Positions 25,032 to 33,899 of a DNA stretch of 64,000 nt are shown here, one piece after another. The first letter of the stretch is position 1. Every line of letters begins with the position of its first letter. The position numbers and the translations under genes are program-made. The DNA is taken from the NCBI RefSeq assembly GCF_000173975.1, contig NZ_ACEP01000064.1:62001-126000 (forward strand). Reading direction: 5' to 3'. The stretch comes from Anaerobutyricum hallii DSM 3353 (GTDB taxonomy: Bacteria; Bacillota; Clostridia; Lachnospirales; Lachnospiraceae). Below the pieces are notes generated by a model that saw nothing but the letters and a program-made list of their open reading frames with translations, was not told the origin of the DNA and searched no databases.

Positions 25032-26432
25032 TCAGAACTTCTTGAAATATTTTTTCGTTTCTGCCACGACAACTCCATTCAATGCGAGAAGCGCAATCAG
25101 GTTTGGAATCGCCATAAGACCATTTACAATATCCGCAATAGTCCATACAGCAGAAACAGTCATGTAAGGTCCGATAAATACGCAGGCAATGTAAATCCAG
25201 CGATAAGCACGAACTACTTTTTGGTTATTGCCTGTCAGATAATCAAGACATCTTTCACTGTAATAGTCCCATCCAAGAATTGTAGTAAATGCAAAGAATA
25301 CAAGGCAAAGCATTAAGATAAAGGCGGATACCTTTGCAGGGAAAGGAAGTCCAACCTGGAATGCTCTTGTTGTAACAGCAACACCTTCAAGTCCCTTGTC
25401 CCAGCTTCCGGTAATGACAATGGAAAGCCCAGTCATTGTACAAATGATAATGGTATCAATAACCGTACCAAGCATAGATACAAGTCCCTGTCTTACAGGT
25501 TCTGTAGTCTGTACAGCAGCAGCAGCGATTGGTGCACTTCCGATACCGGCCTCGTTAGAGAAAATACCACGGGCAATACCTTTTTGCATAGCAAGCATCA
25601 TAGCACCAAGAGCACCACCGGCAACCGCACGCATACCAAAAGCACTCTGAACGATTTCTACAACAGCACCAGGAATAGCTTTATAGTTAAGAATTAAAAT
25701 TACAACAGCGGCAATAATGTAAGCGGCAGCCATAAATGGAACAACAACCTGTGCTACAGCAGAAATTCTTCGAAGACCTCCAATAATAACGAAAGCAACA
25801 AAAATTGTTAAAATAATTCCGGCAATAACAACTGTCCAAGAATAATCTCTTCCAAATAACTGTACGGTCCATGCATTGTTTGCATCAAAGAAATTATTTA
25901 CCGCACTGGTAATACCATTAATCTGTGAGAAGGTACCAATACCTAAAAGACCTACCATAACACCGAAAACAGCAAAGATTTTCGCAAGCCATTTCCAGTT
26001 TTCGCCCATACCTTTTTCTATGTAATAAAATGGTCCACCGACGATATGTCCATCGTCTGCAACCGTTCTGTATTTGATGGCGAGAAGACATTCGGAGTAC
26101 TTTGTAGCTGTACCAACAGTGGCAGCAATGATCATCCAGAAAAGTGCGCCCGGTCCACCAGCAACGATAGCCGTAGCAACACCTACAATGTTACCGGTTC
26201 CGATCGTAGCAGAAAGAGCGGTACATAATGCTCCAAAACTGGAAATTTCTCCGTGTTCTCCATCCGTTTCATTCGAGAACATATACTTAAAAGCGAGGAT
26301 AAGTTTACGAACCTGAATACCTTTCAAACGGATTGTCAGAAAGATACCGGTTGCCAGAATCATGACGATTAACGGGACCCCCCATACTAAATCATCAATT
26401 TTGGTTAAGATTGAGTTGATTGTTCCAAACAT
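25032..26432 (-). CDS. Sodium:alanine/glycine symporter (AGCS family)
   Basis: A 466-residue membrane transporter of the AGCS family (AlsT/AgcS type), importing alanine or glycine with sodium. About eleven hydrophobic segments are visible, with family motifs GALCTALSATIGTGNIVGVA near residue 70, YCLLAIKYR-type segment (SECLLAIKYRTVADDGHIVG), FSNEAGIGSAPIAAAA and FAFTTILGWDYYSERC. Length is normal. The ATG has only a weak AAGTAG ribosome site. The leader carries a glycine riboswitch and terminator, so glycine is the likely regulating ligand and probably a substrate. Convergent with the lyase gene across the two hairpin elements. Confidence 0.93.
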   Translation of the reverse strand: MFGTINSILTKIDDLVWGVPLIVMILATGIFLTIRLKGIQVRKLILAFKYMFSNETDGEHGEISSFGALCTALSATIGTGNIVGVATAIVAGGPGALFWMIIAATVGTATKYSECLLAIKYRTVADDGHIVGGPFYYIEKGMGENWKWLAKIFAVFGVMVGLLGIGTFSQINGITSAVNNFFDANNAWTVQLFGRDYSWTVVIAGIILTIFVAFVIIGGLRRISAVAQVVVPFMAAAYIIAAVVILILNYKAIPGAVVEIVQSAFGMRAVAGGALGAMMLAMQKGIARGIFSNEAGIGSAPIAAAAVQTTEPVRQGLVSMLGTVIDTIIICTMTGLSIVITGSWDKGLEGVAVTTRAFQVGLPFPAKVSAFILMLCLVFFAFTTILGWDYYSERCLDYLTGNNQKVVRAYRWIYIACVFIGPYMTVSAVWTIADIVNGLMAIPNLIALLALNGVVVAETKKYFKKF

Positions 26433-26618
26433 ACTACTTGTTTTGACAGACTATGCCTTCTTAATATGAAAGGCATAATTCTATCTTTCCTTTCTTAATA
26501 GATTTTTCTGTGTGAAATACAATATGAATAACCATATCACAATTGATTCTCCTGAAAAATCATCTCGGAAAAGGGGAAACTGCCTTTGCAAAGTAAGAAT
26601 TCACAGTTTTCTAAAGAC

Positions 26619-26768
26619 ACAAAAAGGACTGATACCCATTATCAGCCCTCTAAAGAGTAAACATGCATTTATAGTGCCCTGTCCTTTTGCCTGAGAGATT
26701 AGCAGATATACTGCCGTACACCTTCGGCGCTTTACATTGAGGTAAAGACTCTCCAGAGAGTAATGCTG
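26619..26768 (-). promoter_or_regulatory. Glycine riboswitch with intrinsic terminator
   Basis: On the minus strand the leader reads CTCTGGAGAG, then GCCGAAGGTGTACGGC, then AATCTCTCAGGCAAAAGGAC, the glycine aptamer consensus (26674-26768). Downstream, GGGCTGATA pairs with TATCAGTCC followed by TTTTTG (26619-26650), an intrinsic terminator. Only one aptamer is seen. It precedes the AGCS symporter, a classical target; in tandem versions glycine turns catabolic genes on, whereas transporter leaders may be turned off. Confidence 0.93.
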
Positions 26769-26921
26769 TATTGTTATATAGCAAACAATACTAAAATAGC
26801 ACAGAATAAAAGGTATTTCAACATATTTTTGAAAAAAATGCAAGATATACGTAAGAAAATTGCAAAAAGTTAGAATTTTGCTGCAATTTATAGACAGAGT
26901 GGAAACCAAGTTATGAGAGGG

Positions 26922-27085
26922 TAGAGCGTGTTTGAAAAATCATTCCCGCAATCTGCACGCTCCAATTTGCGGTATATTTTGCCTTCATTCAGTTGACGTA
27001 GCCCACTACGCCGCCCTCATTCAGGCAAAATCTCCCACAAATTGTAACATACATCTTACAGAAAGCATTTTTCAAACACGCTCTA
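26922..27085. repeat. MITE-like repeat, full copy 2
   Basis: TAGAGCGTGTTTGAAAAAT at the left and ATTTTTCAAACACGCTCTA at the right enclose an interior nearly identical to copy 1, with the palindrome CGTAGCCCACTACG now bearing one mismatch. No gene in it. The remaining gap to 27341 is very AT-rich and holds only the next gene's promoter and AAAGGAG. Confidence 0.92.
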
Positions 27086-27341
27086 GAACTTGAGATAATA
27101 GTATATTATTGCTATAATATATTTATGATCAAAATTTTATAAATCAAGTGAATAAAAATGGATAAATATAAGGAACTTACTTGTGTAATTTGTATAATTA
27201 TAGAAGCTATAAAGTTTTGCTGTACTTATATTTATCTTTTTAAGAATAGCACATTAAGGAATAGTACAGATTTTACAATGTTTAACTATCAAAATAAAAT
27301 ATGTGATAGCAGCAAAATTAATTTTAAAGGAGTTTTTATAG

Positions 27342-28355
27342 ATGAAAAAACATTTACAGAAATATTTATTTGAGGAAAAAGTTTGTAATCTTGTGACAGA
27401 AATTTCTTCAAAAGAAACAGGAGGGATACCGGAGTCGAATACAAATGTTATTTTAAAAAGAAAAATTATAGAGCAGACAGAAGAAGATTTTTCTTACCAG
27501 CCTATTCTTAGAAAAGAAGAAAATGCATATCGTTTCTTTGAACCAATCGCAAAGGAAGAACGCCTTATCGTTCTCGGTGGAGGCCATATTTCTGGATATT
27601 TATGTGAATTTGCAGCCAAGACAGGATTTGATGTCTGGGTTGTGGATGAGAGAGAAGAATTTTCCAATAGAGAACGGTTTCCTCATGCCAAAAAAGTGAT
27701 TTGCGGAAAGTTTACGGATGTGCTTCCAACATTGAATATCAATAAAAACGATTATGTTGCAATTGTTACAAGAGGACATAGCTGTGACGGAGATTGTCTT
27801 TACTATATTTTAACCCATGAACTCCCAGGGTATCTTGGAATGATTGGCTCCAAAAGAAGAGTGAGTGCACAGTTTAAGATGTTTCGTGAGATGGGTGTTC
27901 CTGAAGAGAAAATCGCACAGGTACATAACCCGATTGGTCTGCCGATTAATGGAGTGACTCCGCCAGAAATTGCCATTTCTATTCTAGCAGAACTTATTTT
28001 AGAAAAGAGAACGAAAAAAACAGATGGAACGGTGCAGACAGAGCTTGACTATGAGGTACTATTAGAGTGGCTTAATGGAACTCGACCATGTGCGATGGCA
28101 ACAATATTAAAAGCACAGGGTTCTTCTCCTAGAAAAGAAGGAGCTAAAATGTTAATTTTTGAAGATAAATCCATTCTGGGAAGTGTCGGAGGAGGTTTAG
28201 CAGAGAGTAAGGTTATCGAAAAAGGACACGAAATGATTGGCAGCGGCGGGGCATTTTTATTCCATTTTGTGATGGATGCGGATGTGGCAGCGCGTGTTGG
28301 GATGGCGTGCGGCGGTACTTTTGATATACTGATTGAGGATGTTGTTCGGGAATAA
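27342..28355 (+). CDS. XdhC/CoxI-family molybdoenzyme maturation protein
   Basis: A 337-residue protein of the XdhC family, which binds molybdenum cofactor and helps sulfurate and insert it into xanthine-dehydrogenase-type hydroxylases. The Rossmann domain comes first (LIVLGGGHISGYLCEFAAK at about 75, then IGSKRRVSAQFKMF and NPIGLPINGVTPPEIAISI), and the CoxI-like part is C-terminal (CAMATILKAQGSSPRKEGAK, GSVGGGLAESKVI, RVGMACGGTFDILIE), the reverse of the E. coli XdhC order. AAAGGAG lies ten bases upstream. With the MoeA-like and moaC genes it forms a molybdenum-cofactor operon; the hydroxylase itself is not here. Confidence 0.88.
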   Translation: MKKHLQKYLFEEKVCNLVTEISSKETGGIPESNTNVILKRKIIEQTEEDFSYQPILRKEENAYRFFEPIAKEERLIVLGGGHISGYLCEFAAKTGFDVWVVDEREEFSNRERFPHAKKVICGKFTDVLPTLNINKNDYVAIVTRGHSCDGDCLYYILTHELPGYLGMIGSKRRVSAQFKMFREMGVPEEKIAQVHNPIGLPINGVTPPEIAISILAELILEKRTKKTDGTVQTELDYEVLLEWLNGTRPCAMATILKAQGSSPRKEGAKMLIFEDKSILGSVGGGLAESKVIEKGHEMIGSGGAFLFHFVMDADVAARVGMACGGTFDILIEDVVRE

Positions 28356-28427
28356 CAGAGAATAGTAAAAAGACGAAACATTGAATTTAGACAAAAATTT
28401 ATTGAAAAAATAAAAGAGGTAGCAATA

Positions 28428-29447
28428 ATGAAATTAATGAAAACACAGGACGCAGTAGGGCAGGTACTGTGTCACGATATCACACAGATTATAAAAGGCG
28501 TTACCAAGGATGCAGTTTTTCGCAAAGGACATGTGATTACAGAAGAAGATATTCCAGTATTACTAAGCGTTGGAAAAGACAACGTTTATATTTGGGAAAA
28601 GGGAGAGACCAGACTTCACGAAAATGAGGCGGCAGAAATCCTTCGGGAAATGTGTCAGGGAGAATATATGCATCCAACTTCGGTAAAAGAGGGAAAGATT
28701 GAACTTGTTGCAGATATTGACGGGCTTTTAAAAGTAGACAGTGACAAAATGAAAAAGATCAATGGGATGGGGGAGCTGATGATTGCCTCCCGTCACGGAA
28801 ACTTTGCAGTGAAAAAGGGAGATAAGCTTGCTGGAACAAGAATTATTCCGCTTGTCATTGAAAGAGAAAAGATGGAACAGGCAAAGGCAGTCTGCGGGGG
28901 AGAGCCAATCCTTGAATTAAAACCATTTGTTCATAAAAAAGTCGGTATCGTTACAACAGGAAATGAAGTCTATTACCACAGAATTGAGGATACTTTCACT
29001 CCTGTTATTAAGGAAAAACTTGCAGAATACGATACCGAAGTTATCGGACAGAAAATCTGTAACGATGATCATGAAAAGATTACAAAAGCAATTCTTTCCT
29101 TTATTGAAAGGGGGGCGGACCTTGTTCTTTGTACCGGTGGAATGAGCGTTGATCCGGATGATAAGACACCGCTTGCGATTAAAAATACAGGAGCGGAAAT
29201 TGTTTCTTACGGAGCACCAGTTCTTCCAGGAGCAATGTTTTTATTAAGTTACTATAATGGAAATATTCCAATCATAGGATTGCCAGGCTGCGTTATGTAT
29301 GCAAAAAGAACGATTTTTGATTTGGCACTTCCACGCATTATGGCAGATGATGAAATAAGTGTTGAAGAGTTGGCGGCACTGGGAGAGGGCGGTTTATGTT
29401 TAAACTGTCCAGTATGTACATTCCCAAATTGTGGGTTTGGAAAGTAA
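28428..29447 (+). CDS. MoeA-like molybdopterin-binding protein with Cys-rich tail
   Basis: A 339-residue protein with a MoCF-biosynthesis (MogA/MoeA) domain: KKVGIVTTGNEVYYHRIEDT, ADLVLCTGGMSVDPDDKTP and GAPVLPGAMFLLSYYNGNIP, GLPGCVMYAKRTIFDLALPR. It lacks the long N-terminal domains of classical MoeA and instead starts with a short domain (MKLMKTQDAVGQVLCHDITQ) found in clostridial molybdenum hydroxylase clusters. The last 18 residues hold four Cys (GLCLNCPVCTFPNCGFGK), a likely metal-binding tail. I infer molybdate insertion or cofactor hand-over to the partner enzyme. Gene order xdhC-moeA-like-moaC supports the role. The ribosome site is AGAGGTAG. Confidence 0.85.
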   Translation: MKLMKTQDAVGQVLCHDITQIIKGVTKDAVFRKGHVITEEDIPVLLSVGKDNVYIWEKGETRLHENEAAEILREMCQGEYMHPTSVKEGKIELVADIDGLLKVDSDKMKKINGMGELMIASRHGNFAVKKGDKLAGTRIIPLVIEREKMEQAKAVCGGEPILELKPFVHKKVGIVTTGNEVYYHRIEDTFTPVIKEKLAEYDTEVIGQKICNDDHEKITKAILSFIERGADLVLCTGGMSVDPDDKTPLAIKNTGAEIVSYGAPVLPGAMFLLSYYNGNIPIIGLPGCVMYAKRTIFDLALPRIMADDEISVEELAALGEGGLCLNCPVCTFPNCGFGK

Positions 29448-29464
29448 AAAAGAAAGGAAAAAAT

Positions 29465-29953
29465 ATGGAATACACGCATTTTGATAAACATGGAAATGCT
29501 GTTATGGTGGATGTGAGTGAGAAAGCAGTGACAAAGAGAGTTGCTGTTGCCAAAGGATCTATCCGCATGAGTAGAGAATGTTTCGATAAAATAAAATATC
29601 AGGACATGAAAAAAGGAGATGTGCTGGGGGTAGCCCGTATTGCAGGCATTATGGGAGCAAAGAAAACTTCCGAATTAATTCCTTTATGTCATATCTTAAA
29701 TCTTACCTCTGTAACAGTTGATTTCATCATGCAGGAAGAAAGCAGCAGTATAACTGCAGTCTGCGAGACAAAAACAACAGGAAAAACGGGTGTCGAGATG
29801 GAAGCGCTGACAGGAGTACAGATTTCGCTCCTTACCATTTATGATATGTGTAAATCGGTAGATAAGACAATGGAAATTTATGAAGTCTGCCTGTGCAGCA
29901 AATCTGGCGGAAAAAGCGGAGACGTTGTCTACAGGACAGTAGATGGTGAATAA
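29465..29953 (+). CDS. moaC: Cyclic pyranopterin monophosphate synthase
   Basis: MoaC converts the MoaA product 3',8-cyclo-GTP into cyclic pyranopterin monophosphate, an early step of molybdenum cofactor synthesis. Family motifs: the HFDKHGNAVMVDVSEKAVT start, ARIAGIMGAKKTSELIPLCH with the conserved Lys and His, and TGKTGVEMEALTGVQISLLTIYD then DMCKSVDK. Length of 162 residues is typical. ATG 29465 follows GAAAGGAAA; the frame is open upstream into the moeA-like gene, but those residues are not family-like. MoaA and MoeB are not in the window. Confidence 0.95.
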   Translation: MEYTHFDKHGNAVMVDVSEKAVTKRVAVAKGSIRMSRECFDKIKYQDMKKGDVLGVARIAGIMGAKKTSELIPLCHILNLTSVTVDFIMQEESSSITAVCETKTTGKTGVEMEALTGVQISLLTIYDMCKSVDKTMEIYEVCLCSKSGGKSGDVVYRTVDGE

Positions 29954-29955
29954 TT

Positions 29956-31851
29956 ATGCGTTATCAGATTGAAAATGGAACCGTTTCTCTTGGAGGCAAG
30001 ACCATCTTAAATCATATTGATTTTTCAATAAAAGGACAGGAAAAAATAGCGGTTGTCGGACGTAACGGAGCAGGAAAGACAACGCTTTTACGTTTAATTA
30101 GTGGGGAATTATCCTTAGATAGAGATGATAAACGCTTTGGAAAAGGAATCACAACTGATAAAGCGATTTCAATCGGATTTTTGCATCAGCAAAGCTTTTC
30201 AAATGCAGAGCGGACCGTAGAGGAAGAAATATTGTCTTTAGTAAGCGAGGAGGATATTTTCTCCAAAGAAAAATATTATTTTGAGAAAGAATATGACCGG
30301 ATTTTTACTGGATTTGGCTTTAAAAAAGAAGATAAATGCAAAAAAATCGGGCAGTTTTCCGGTGGAGAGCAGACTAAGCTGGCATTTATTAAGCTTTTAT
30401 TATCAAAGCCAGATATTTTGCTTCTGGACGAACCAACAAACCACCTGGATATTGCATCAGTAGAGTGGCTGGAAGAATATCTTGTCTCCTATGAAAAGGC
30501 AGTTATTATGGTTTCTCACGACCGATTTTTCATTGACCGTACTGCAGAAATCATTTATGAACTTTCTGATGGGAAATTAATGCGCTATGTCGGCAATTAT
30601 ACAGAATATAAAAAGCAAAAGGAAAAGCAAAGAGTGTCCCAGCAGAAAAAATATGATGCACAGCAAAAAGAAATAGCAAGATTAAATGAACTGATAGAAA
30701 AGTTTAAACATAAGCCAAAAAAAGCTTCGATGGCACGTTCTAAGAAAAAAGTGTTAGAGCGGATGCAAAAAGTGGAAAAGCCAGATAAAGAAGAAGCCTA
30801 TATTTTTAAAGAAAAGTTAGAGCCGCTTATGCCAGGAGCAAAAAATGTTTTAGAAACCGAGCATTTAAAGATCGGCTACAAAAATCCTATCAGGGAACTT
30901 ACCCTGCGAATCCGACGAGGGCAGAAAATAGCAGTACTTGGAGCTAACGGAGCAGGAAAAACCACATTTTTTAAGACAATCATTGGGCAACTCCAGCCAA
31001 TCTCGGGAAAATATATAATTGGCAATGGAATTGCAACAGGATATTTTGACCAGCATTCCGGGGAAATACAGTCAGAAAAAAGAGTAGAAGAGCATTTTGG
31101 CGAATGTTTTCCCAAATTAACAGAAAAAGAAAAACGTCAGATATTAGGAAGATATTTGTTTTCCTCTCAAAAGGCAAATGTAAAAATCCGTGATTTATCC
31201 GGTGGAGAAAAGAGCCGCTTAATTCTGGCAGAAATTCTTGAAAGCCGCCCAAACTTCTTAGTTTTAGACGAGCCAACCAATCATATGGACTTACCGGCAA
31301 AAGAAACGATGGAATCGGCATTTTCTGCATATACAGGGACAATGCTGTTCATTTCCCACGACAGATACTTTGTCAGCAAAATTGCAGATGCCTTGTTATT
31401 ATTCGAAGAAGATGGTGTAAAATACTATCCATTTAACTATGAGCACTATCTTCATATGCTAAAGAAAAAAAGAGAAGGCGATCAGACCTGGGCAGACGTG
31501 GTAGAAGCAGAAAATACTGCCTTAGTAGAAGGACTTCTATCTGTTCCGGCAAAAGAACGCCATCAGAGTGCCCGCTTTAACACCGAACAATCCTACACAG
31601 ACTGGCAGCTGACTCTCGCCAGAGAACAGCTCGAAAAATGCCAGAAAAATATAGAATACTGGCAAAAACAAGCTGCTACCGAGTTAGATAACCTTACCTT
31701 TGAGCAATACCAATCAGAGAAATGGACAAAAAGACAGAGAGAACTCCACAAACGATTCGAAGAATTATCAGAAGAATATCTACAGCAAAATCTCATCTGG
31801 TATGAGAAATATCAAGAATATGAGGAGGCTTTTTCTGATTATCTTGAATAG
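29956..31851 (+). CDS. ABC-F family ATPase
   Basis: A 631-residue soluble protein with two ABC domains and no membrane segments, the ABC-F architecture. Domain 1 has Walker A VGRNGAGKTT and LSKPDILLLDEPTNHLD; domain 2 has LGANGAGKTTFF, LSGGEKSRLILAEIL and FLVLDEPTNHMD. Between them lies the charged linker (YKKQKEKQRVSQQKKYDAQ, then HKPKKASMARSKKKVL), and a C-terminal coiled coil follows (AREQLEKCQKNIEYWQKQ). ABC-F proteins act on the ribosome, some giving antibiotic resistance and others, such as EttA/Uup/YdiF, housekeeping; the C-terminal coiled coil suggests the Uup/YdiF side. It starts two bases after moaC, and I see no functional link to molybdenum. Confidence 0.9.
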   Translation: MRYQIENGTVSLGGKTILNHIDFSIKGQEKIAVVGRNGAGKTTLLRLISGELSLDRDDKRFGKGITTDKAISIGFLHQQSFSNAERTVEEEILSLVSEEDIFSKEKYYFEKEYDRIFTGFGFKKEDKCKKIGQFSGGEQTKLAFIKLLLSKPDILLLDEPTNHLDIASVEWLEEYLVSYEKAVIMVSHDRFFIDRTAEIIYELSDGKLMRYVGNYTEYKKQKEKQRVSQQKKYDAQQKEIARLNELIEKFKHKPKKASMARSKKKVLERMQKVEKPDKEEAYIFKEKLEPLMPGAKNVLETEHLKIGYKNPIRELTLRIRRGQKIAVLGANGAGKTTFFKTIIGQLQPISGKYIIGNGIATGYFDQHSGEIQSEKRVEEHFGECFPKLTEKEKRQILGRYLFSSQKANVKIRDLSGGEKSRLILAEILESRPNFLVLDEPTNHMDLPAKETMESAFSAYTGTMLFISHDRYFVSKIADALLLFEEDGVKYYPFNYEHYLHMLKKKREGDQTWADVVEAENTALVEGLLSVPAKERHQSARFNTEQSYTDWQLTLAREQLEKCQKNIEYWQKQAATELDNLTFEQYQSEKWTKRQRELHKRFEELSEEYLQQNLIWYEKYQEYEEAFSDYLE

Positions 31852-31856
31852 ACAAT

Positions 31857-31928
31857 TCTGATTTGTGCAGGCCAAAACAGACGATTTTAATGTTTCGTCA
31901 GCTTTGCCTGCAGCAAATCAGAATGCTG
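31857..31928. repeat. Hairpin at the convergent ABC-F / HD gene junction
   Basis: ATTCTGATTTG-tGCAGGC (about 31862-31879) pairs with GCCTGC-aGCAAATCAGAAT (about 31905-31923), with an inner GACGA/TCGTC pairing and AAACAGACG in the loop. The right arm covers the stop and last codon of the HD gene. Likely a bidirectional terminator; similar words occur at 46083-46110 and 46612-46630. Confidence 0.7.
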
Positions 31929-32394
31929 ATTCTGCCGACCGCATAGTAAGAGTTTCAACCGTAGAGCAATATTTATCAACCAGGCACACCAACAGCGCTT
32001 CTCTACACCGAGGCAGTTTTGTCAAATTCAGCGGCCACATATGATGTGCGATAATATCCCGCTCTTTATCGGTTAGAGCAAAGCGGGCATCAGCATTCAG
32101 CAAGGCTGTGTGCGCGTGGGAGAATCCATGCCACTTATGGCTGTCATCTTTTTCGTGCCAGTCGTAAAGATAGAAGTCATGAAGAAAAGCACCGACAACG
32201 AGGGACTTTACATCTGCCCCAAGTCCGAAGTGTTTATTTAAGTAATAACATACTCTTGTGACGTACATAACATGTTTATAAGTGCTTACACTGCCGTGCT
32301 GGCAGAAATTTTTCATGGAAAGTGCCTCTTTGGTGTTGCAATATTTTTCTAATATCGTATCAATTTCCTGCATTTCTGCATTGCTTAACTTCAT
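31918..32394 (-). CDS. HD-domain protein
   Basis: A 158-residue protein with an HD-type metal-dependent phosphohydrolase domain: MKNFCQHGSVSTYKHVMYV gives the first His, VVGAFLHDFYLYDW the HD pair, and RDIIAHHMWPLNLTKLP plus LVDKYCSTVE the later ligands. The set of His/Asp ligands appears complete. Proteins of this size and pattern are common in Firmicutes as unassigned nucleotide or small-phosphate hydrolases; the substrate is unknown. The C-terminus (RSAESAF) lies in a palindrome shared with other loci, so it may have been altered by repeat insertion. The ATG has AGGATGG upstream on the minus strand. Confidence 0.85.
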   Translation of the reverse strand: MKLSNAEMQEIDTILEKYCNTKEALSMKNFCQHGSVSTYKHVMYVTRVCYYLNKHFGLGADVKSLVVGAFLHDFYLYDWHEKDDSHKWHGFSHAHTALLNADARFALTDKERDIIAHHMWPLNLTKLPRCREALLVCLVDKYCSTVETLTMRSAESAF

Positions 32395-32438
32395 AGATGA
32401 CCATCCTTTTTTATTTTAATAAATTTCTATATTTTTAC

Positions 32439-33764
32439 TTAGATTACTTCGGTTTTCCAGTAAGCCACGCTATATGGTGGAAGATCCATCCCACCGCCAA
32501 AGTCAACAGTTTCTCCTGTAACAAGATCTGTTCCAAGACCGGAGCGCGCATTAAAATCAGCATGAAATGTGTTGGAATCGGCATTGATTGCAACAATAAC
32601 ACGTTCCTCATCACAGCTTCTTTCAAAAATGAGTTGTTTATCTCTTACAAGAAGATTCGCATAGCCACCGTTGTATAAAGCCGGGTGAGTGTGGTGTGCT
32701 TTCGCATAAGCGGCAATTGCATCAGAAAGTTCGTTCCATTCCGGTTTTTCAAGACGAGGACGAATCTCTTCATCACGTCCCTGTTTTTTACCTTCAATGC
32801 CCCATTCGCTTCCATAATATATAGAAGGAACACCTGGCATTCCAAATAGCAGGCCATAAATAACAGGCAGCTGCTGTTTATCCTCTAATATAGTGGCAAT
32901 ACGGCTGACATCATGGTTATCTACAAAAGAGAGAAGATGCTTTCCGCGGTAAATACACCAGTTTTCATAACCAAACTGGCGGTTTAAGCTGTAGCTGATC
33001 TCATGCATGTTCGCACAGTTAAAACTGGAATACAATCCTTTGTAACATTCATAGTTTGTAACAGAATGACACTTCTCATCATTCATATACATATTATAAT
33101 CGCCATGTAATGTTTCTCCCATAAGAACAAAATCTTCTTTCAGAGTACTGGTAAAACGGCGTAGCTCTTTTAAGTAAAAATCACTCAGACAGTAAGCAAC
33201 ATCAAGGCGGAGACCGTCAATGCCATAAAGGTCTGTCCACTGTTTGATTGCATCGAACTGATGCTGTCTGACATCCGGATTATCAAGATTTAACTTAACA
33301 AGTTCGTTATGTCCTTCCCATCCCTCATACCAGAATCCATCGTTATATTCTGTATTTCCATCAAAACTTAAATGAAACCATCCACAATATGGGCTGTCCC
33401 ATTTCTTTTCCTGCACATCCTTAAATGCCCAGAAACCGCGGCCAACATGATTAAATACACCGTCAAATAAGATTTTAAGACCGGCTTCATGAATAGCATC
33501 ACATACTTCCTTTAAGTCATCGTTCGTGCCAAGGCGGCGGTCTACAGTGTAATAATCTCTGGTGTCATATCCATGATAGTCACTTTCCATAAGAGGATTA
33601 AAAAGAATACAGGTAGCACCGAGCTTTTTAATATGAGAAATCCAGTCCTTTACTTCAAGGATGGAATGTCCCACGACACTGTCATCGCTGCTTCTTTCTT
33701 CATTTAAAACTCCACAGAGTCCTAATGGATAAATCTGGTAAACTACTGCTTCATCGAACCACAT
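32439..33764 (-). CDS. GH13 alpha-amylase family hydrolase
   Basis: A 441-residue intracellular glycoside hydrolase of family 13 (no signal peptide). The catalytic barrel motifs are all present: ILFDGVFNHVG (region I), DGLRLDVAYCLSDF with the nucleophile Asp (II), FVLMGETLHGDY with the acid/base Glu (III) and LSFVDNHDVSRIATIL (IV). A small C-terminal all-beta domain (ERVIVAINADSNTFHADFN) follows. It probably acts on maltodextrins or alpha-1,4/1,6 oligosaccharides like cyclomaltodextrinases/neopullulanases, but lacks their N-terminal domain. AGGAGGGAC lies upstream of the ATG. It is separated by a 45-base gap from the HD gene, with the same orientation. Confidence 0.92.
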   Translation of the reverse strand: MWFDEAVVYQIYPLGLCGVLNEERSSDDSVVGHSILEVKDWISHIKKLGATCILFNPLMESDYHGYDTRDYYTVDRRLGTNDDLKEVCDAIHEAGLKILFDGVFNHVGRGFWAFKDVQEKKWDSPYCGWFHLSFDGNTEYNDGFWYEGWEGHNELVKLNLDNPDVRQHQFDAIKQWTDLYGIDGLRLDVAYCLSDFYLKELRRFTSTLKEDFVLMGETLHGDYNMYMNDEKCHSVTNYECYKGLYSSFNCANMHEISYSLNRQFGYENWCIYRGKHLLSFVDNHDVSRIATILEDKQQLPVIYGLLFGMPGVPSIYYGSEWGIEGKKQGRDEEIRPRLEKPEWNELSDAIAAYAKAHHTHPALYNGGYANLLVRDKQLIFERSCDEERVIVAINADSNTFHADFNARSGLGTDLVTGETVDFGGGMDLPPYSVAYWKTEVI

Positions 33765-33785
33765 AAGCTGTCCCTCCTAAATATA

Positions 33786-33830
33786 GAAAATGCTCGTCAG
33801 CTTTAAAAAATTGAGCCTCCGAGCATTTTC
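33786..33830. terminator. Hairpin between HPr-like and amylase genes
   Basis: GAAAATGCTCG (33786-33796) pairs perfectly with CGAGCATTTTC (33820-33830). The A/T tracts are part of the stem, so it is a moderate terminator call for the HPr-like gene on the minus strand. Confidence 0.55.
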
Positions 33831-33899
33831 ATTATAGCATAAATTCTGTTAAGATTCAAATTGGAAGGTCCAATTCAGGCATACAATTTGAAGAAAAAA

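Noticed and set aside
20392-27085. Copies 1 and 2 of the 160-bp repeat as a CRISPR or phage att pair
   Set aside because: There are only two full copies 6.5 kb apart with different neighbours, inverted ends and scattered decayed relatives; this fits a MITE family better.
27158-27373. 71-codon ORF before the XdhC-like gene
   Set aside because: It overlaps the real start at 27342, is very AT-rich in composition and has no ribosome site at its start.
32645-32857. 70-codon minus-strand ORF inside the amylase gene
   Set aside because: It is an alternate frame of the GH13 gene with no ribosome site.
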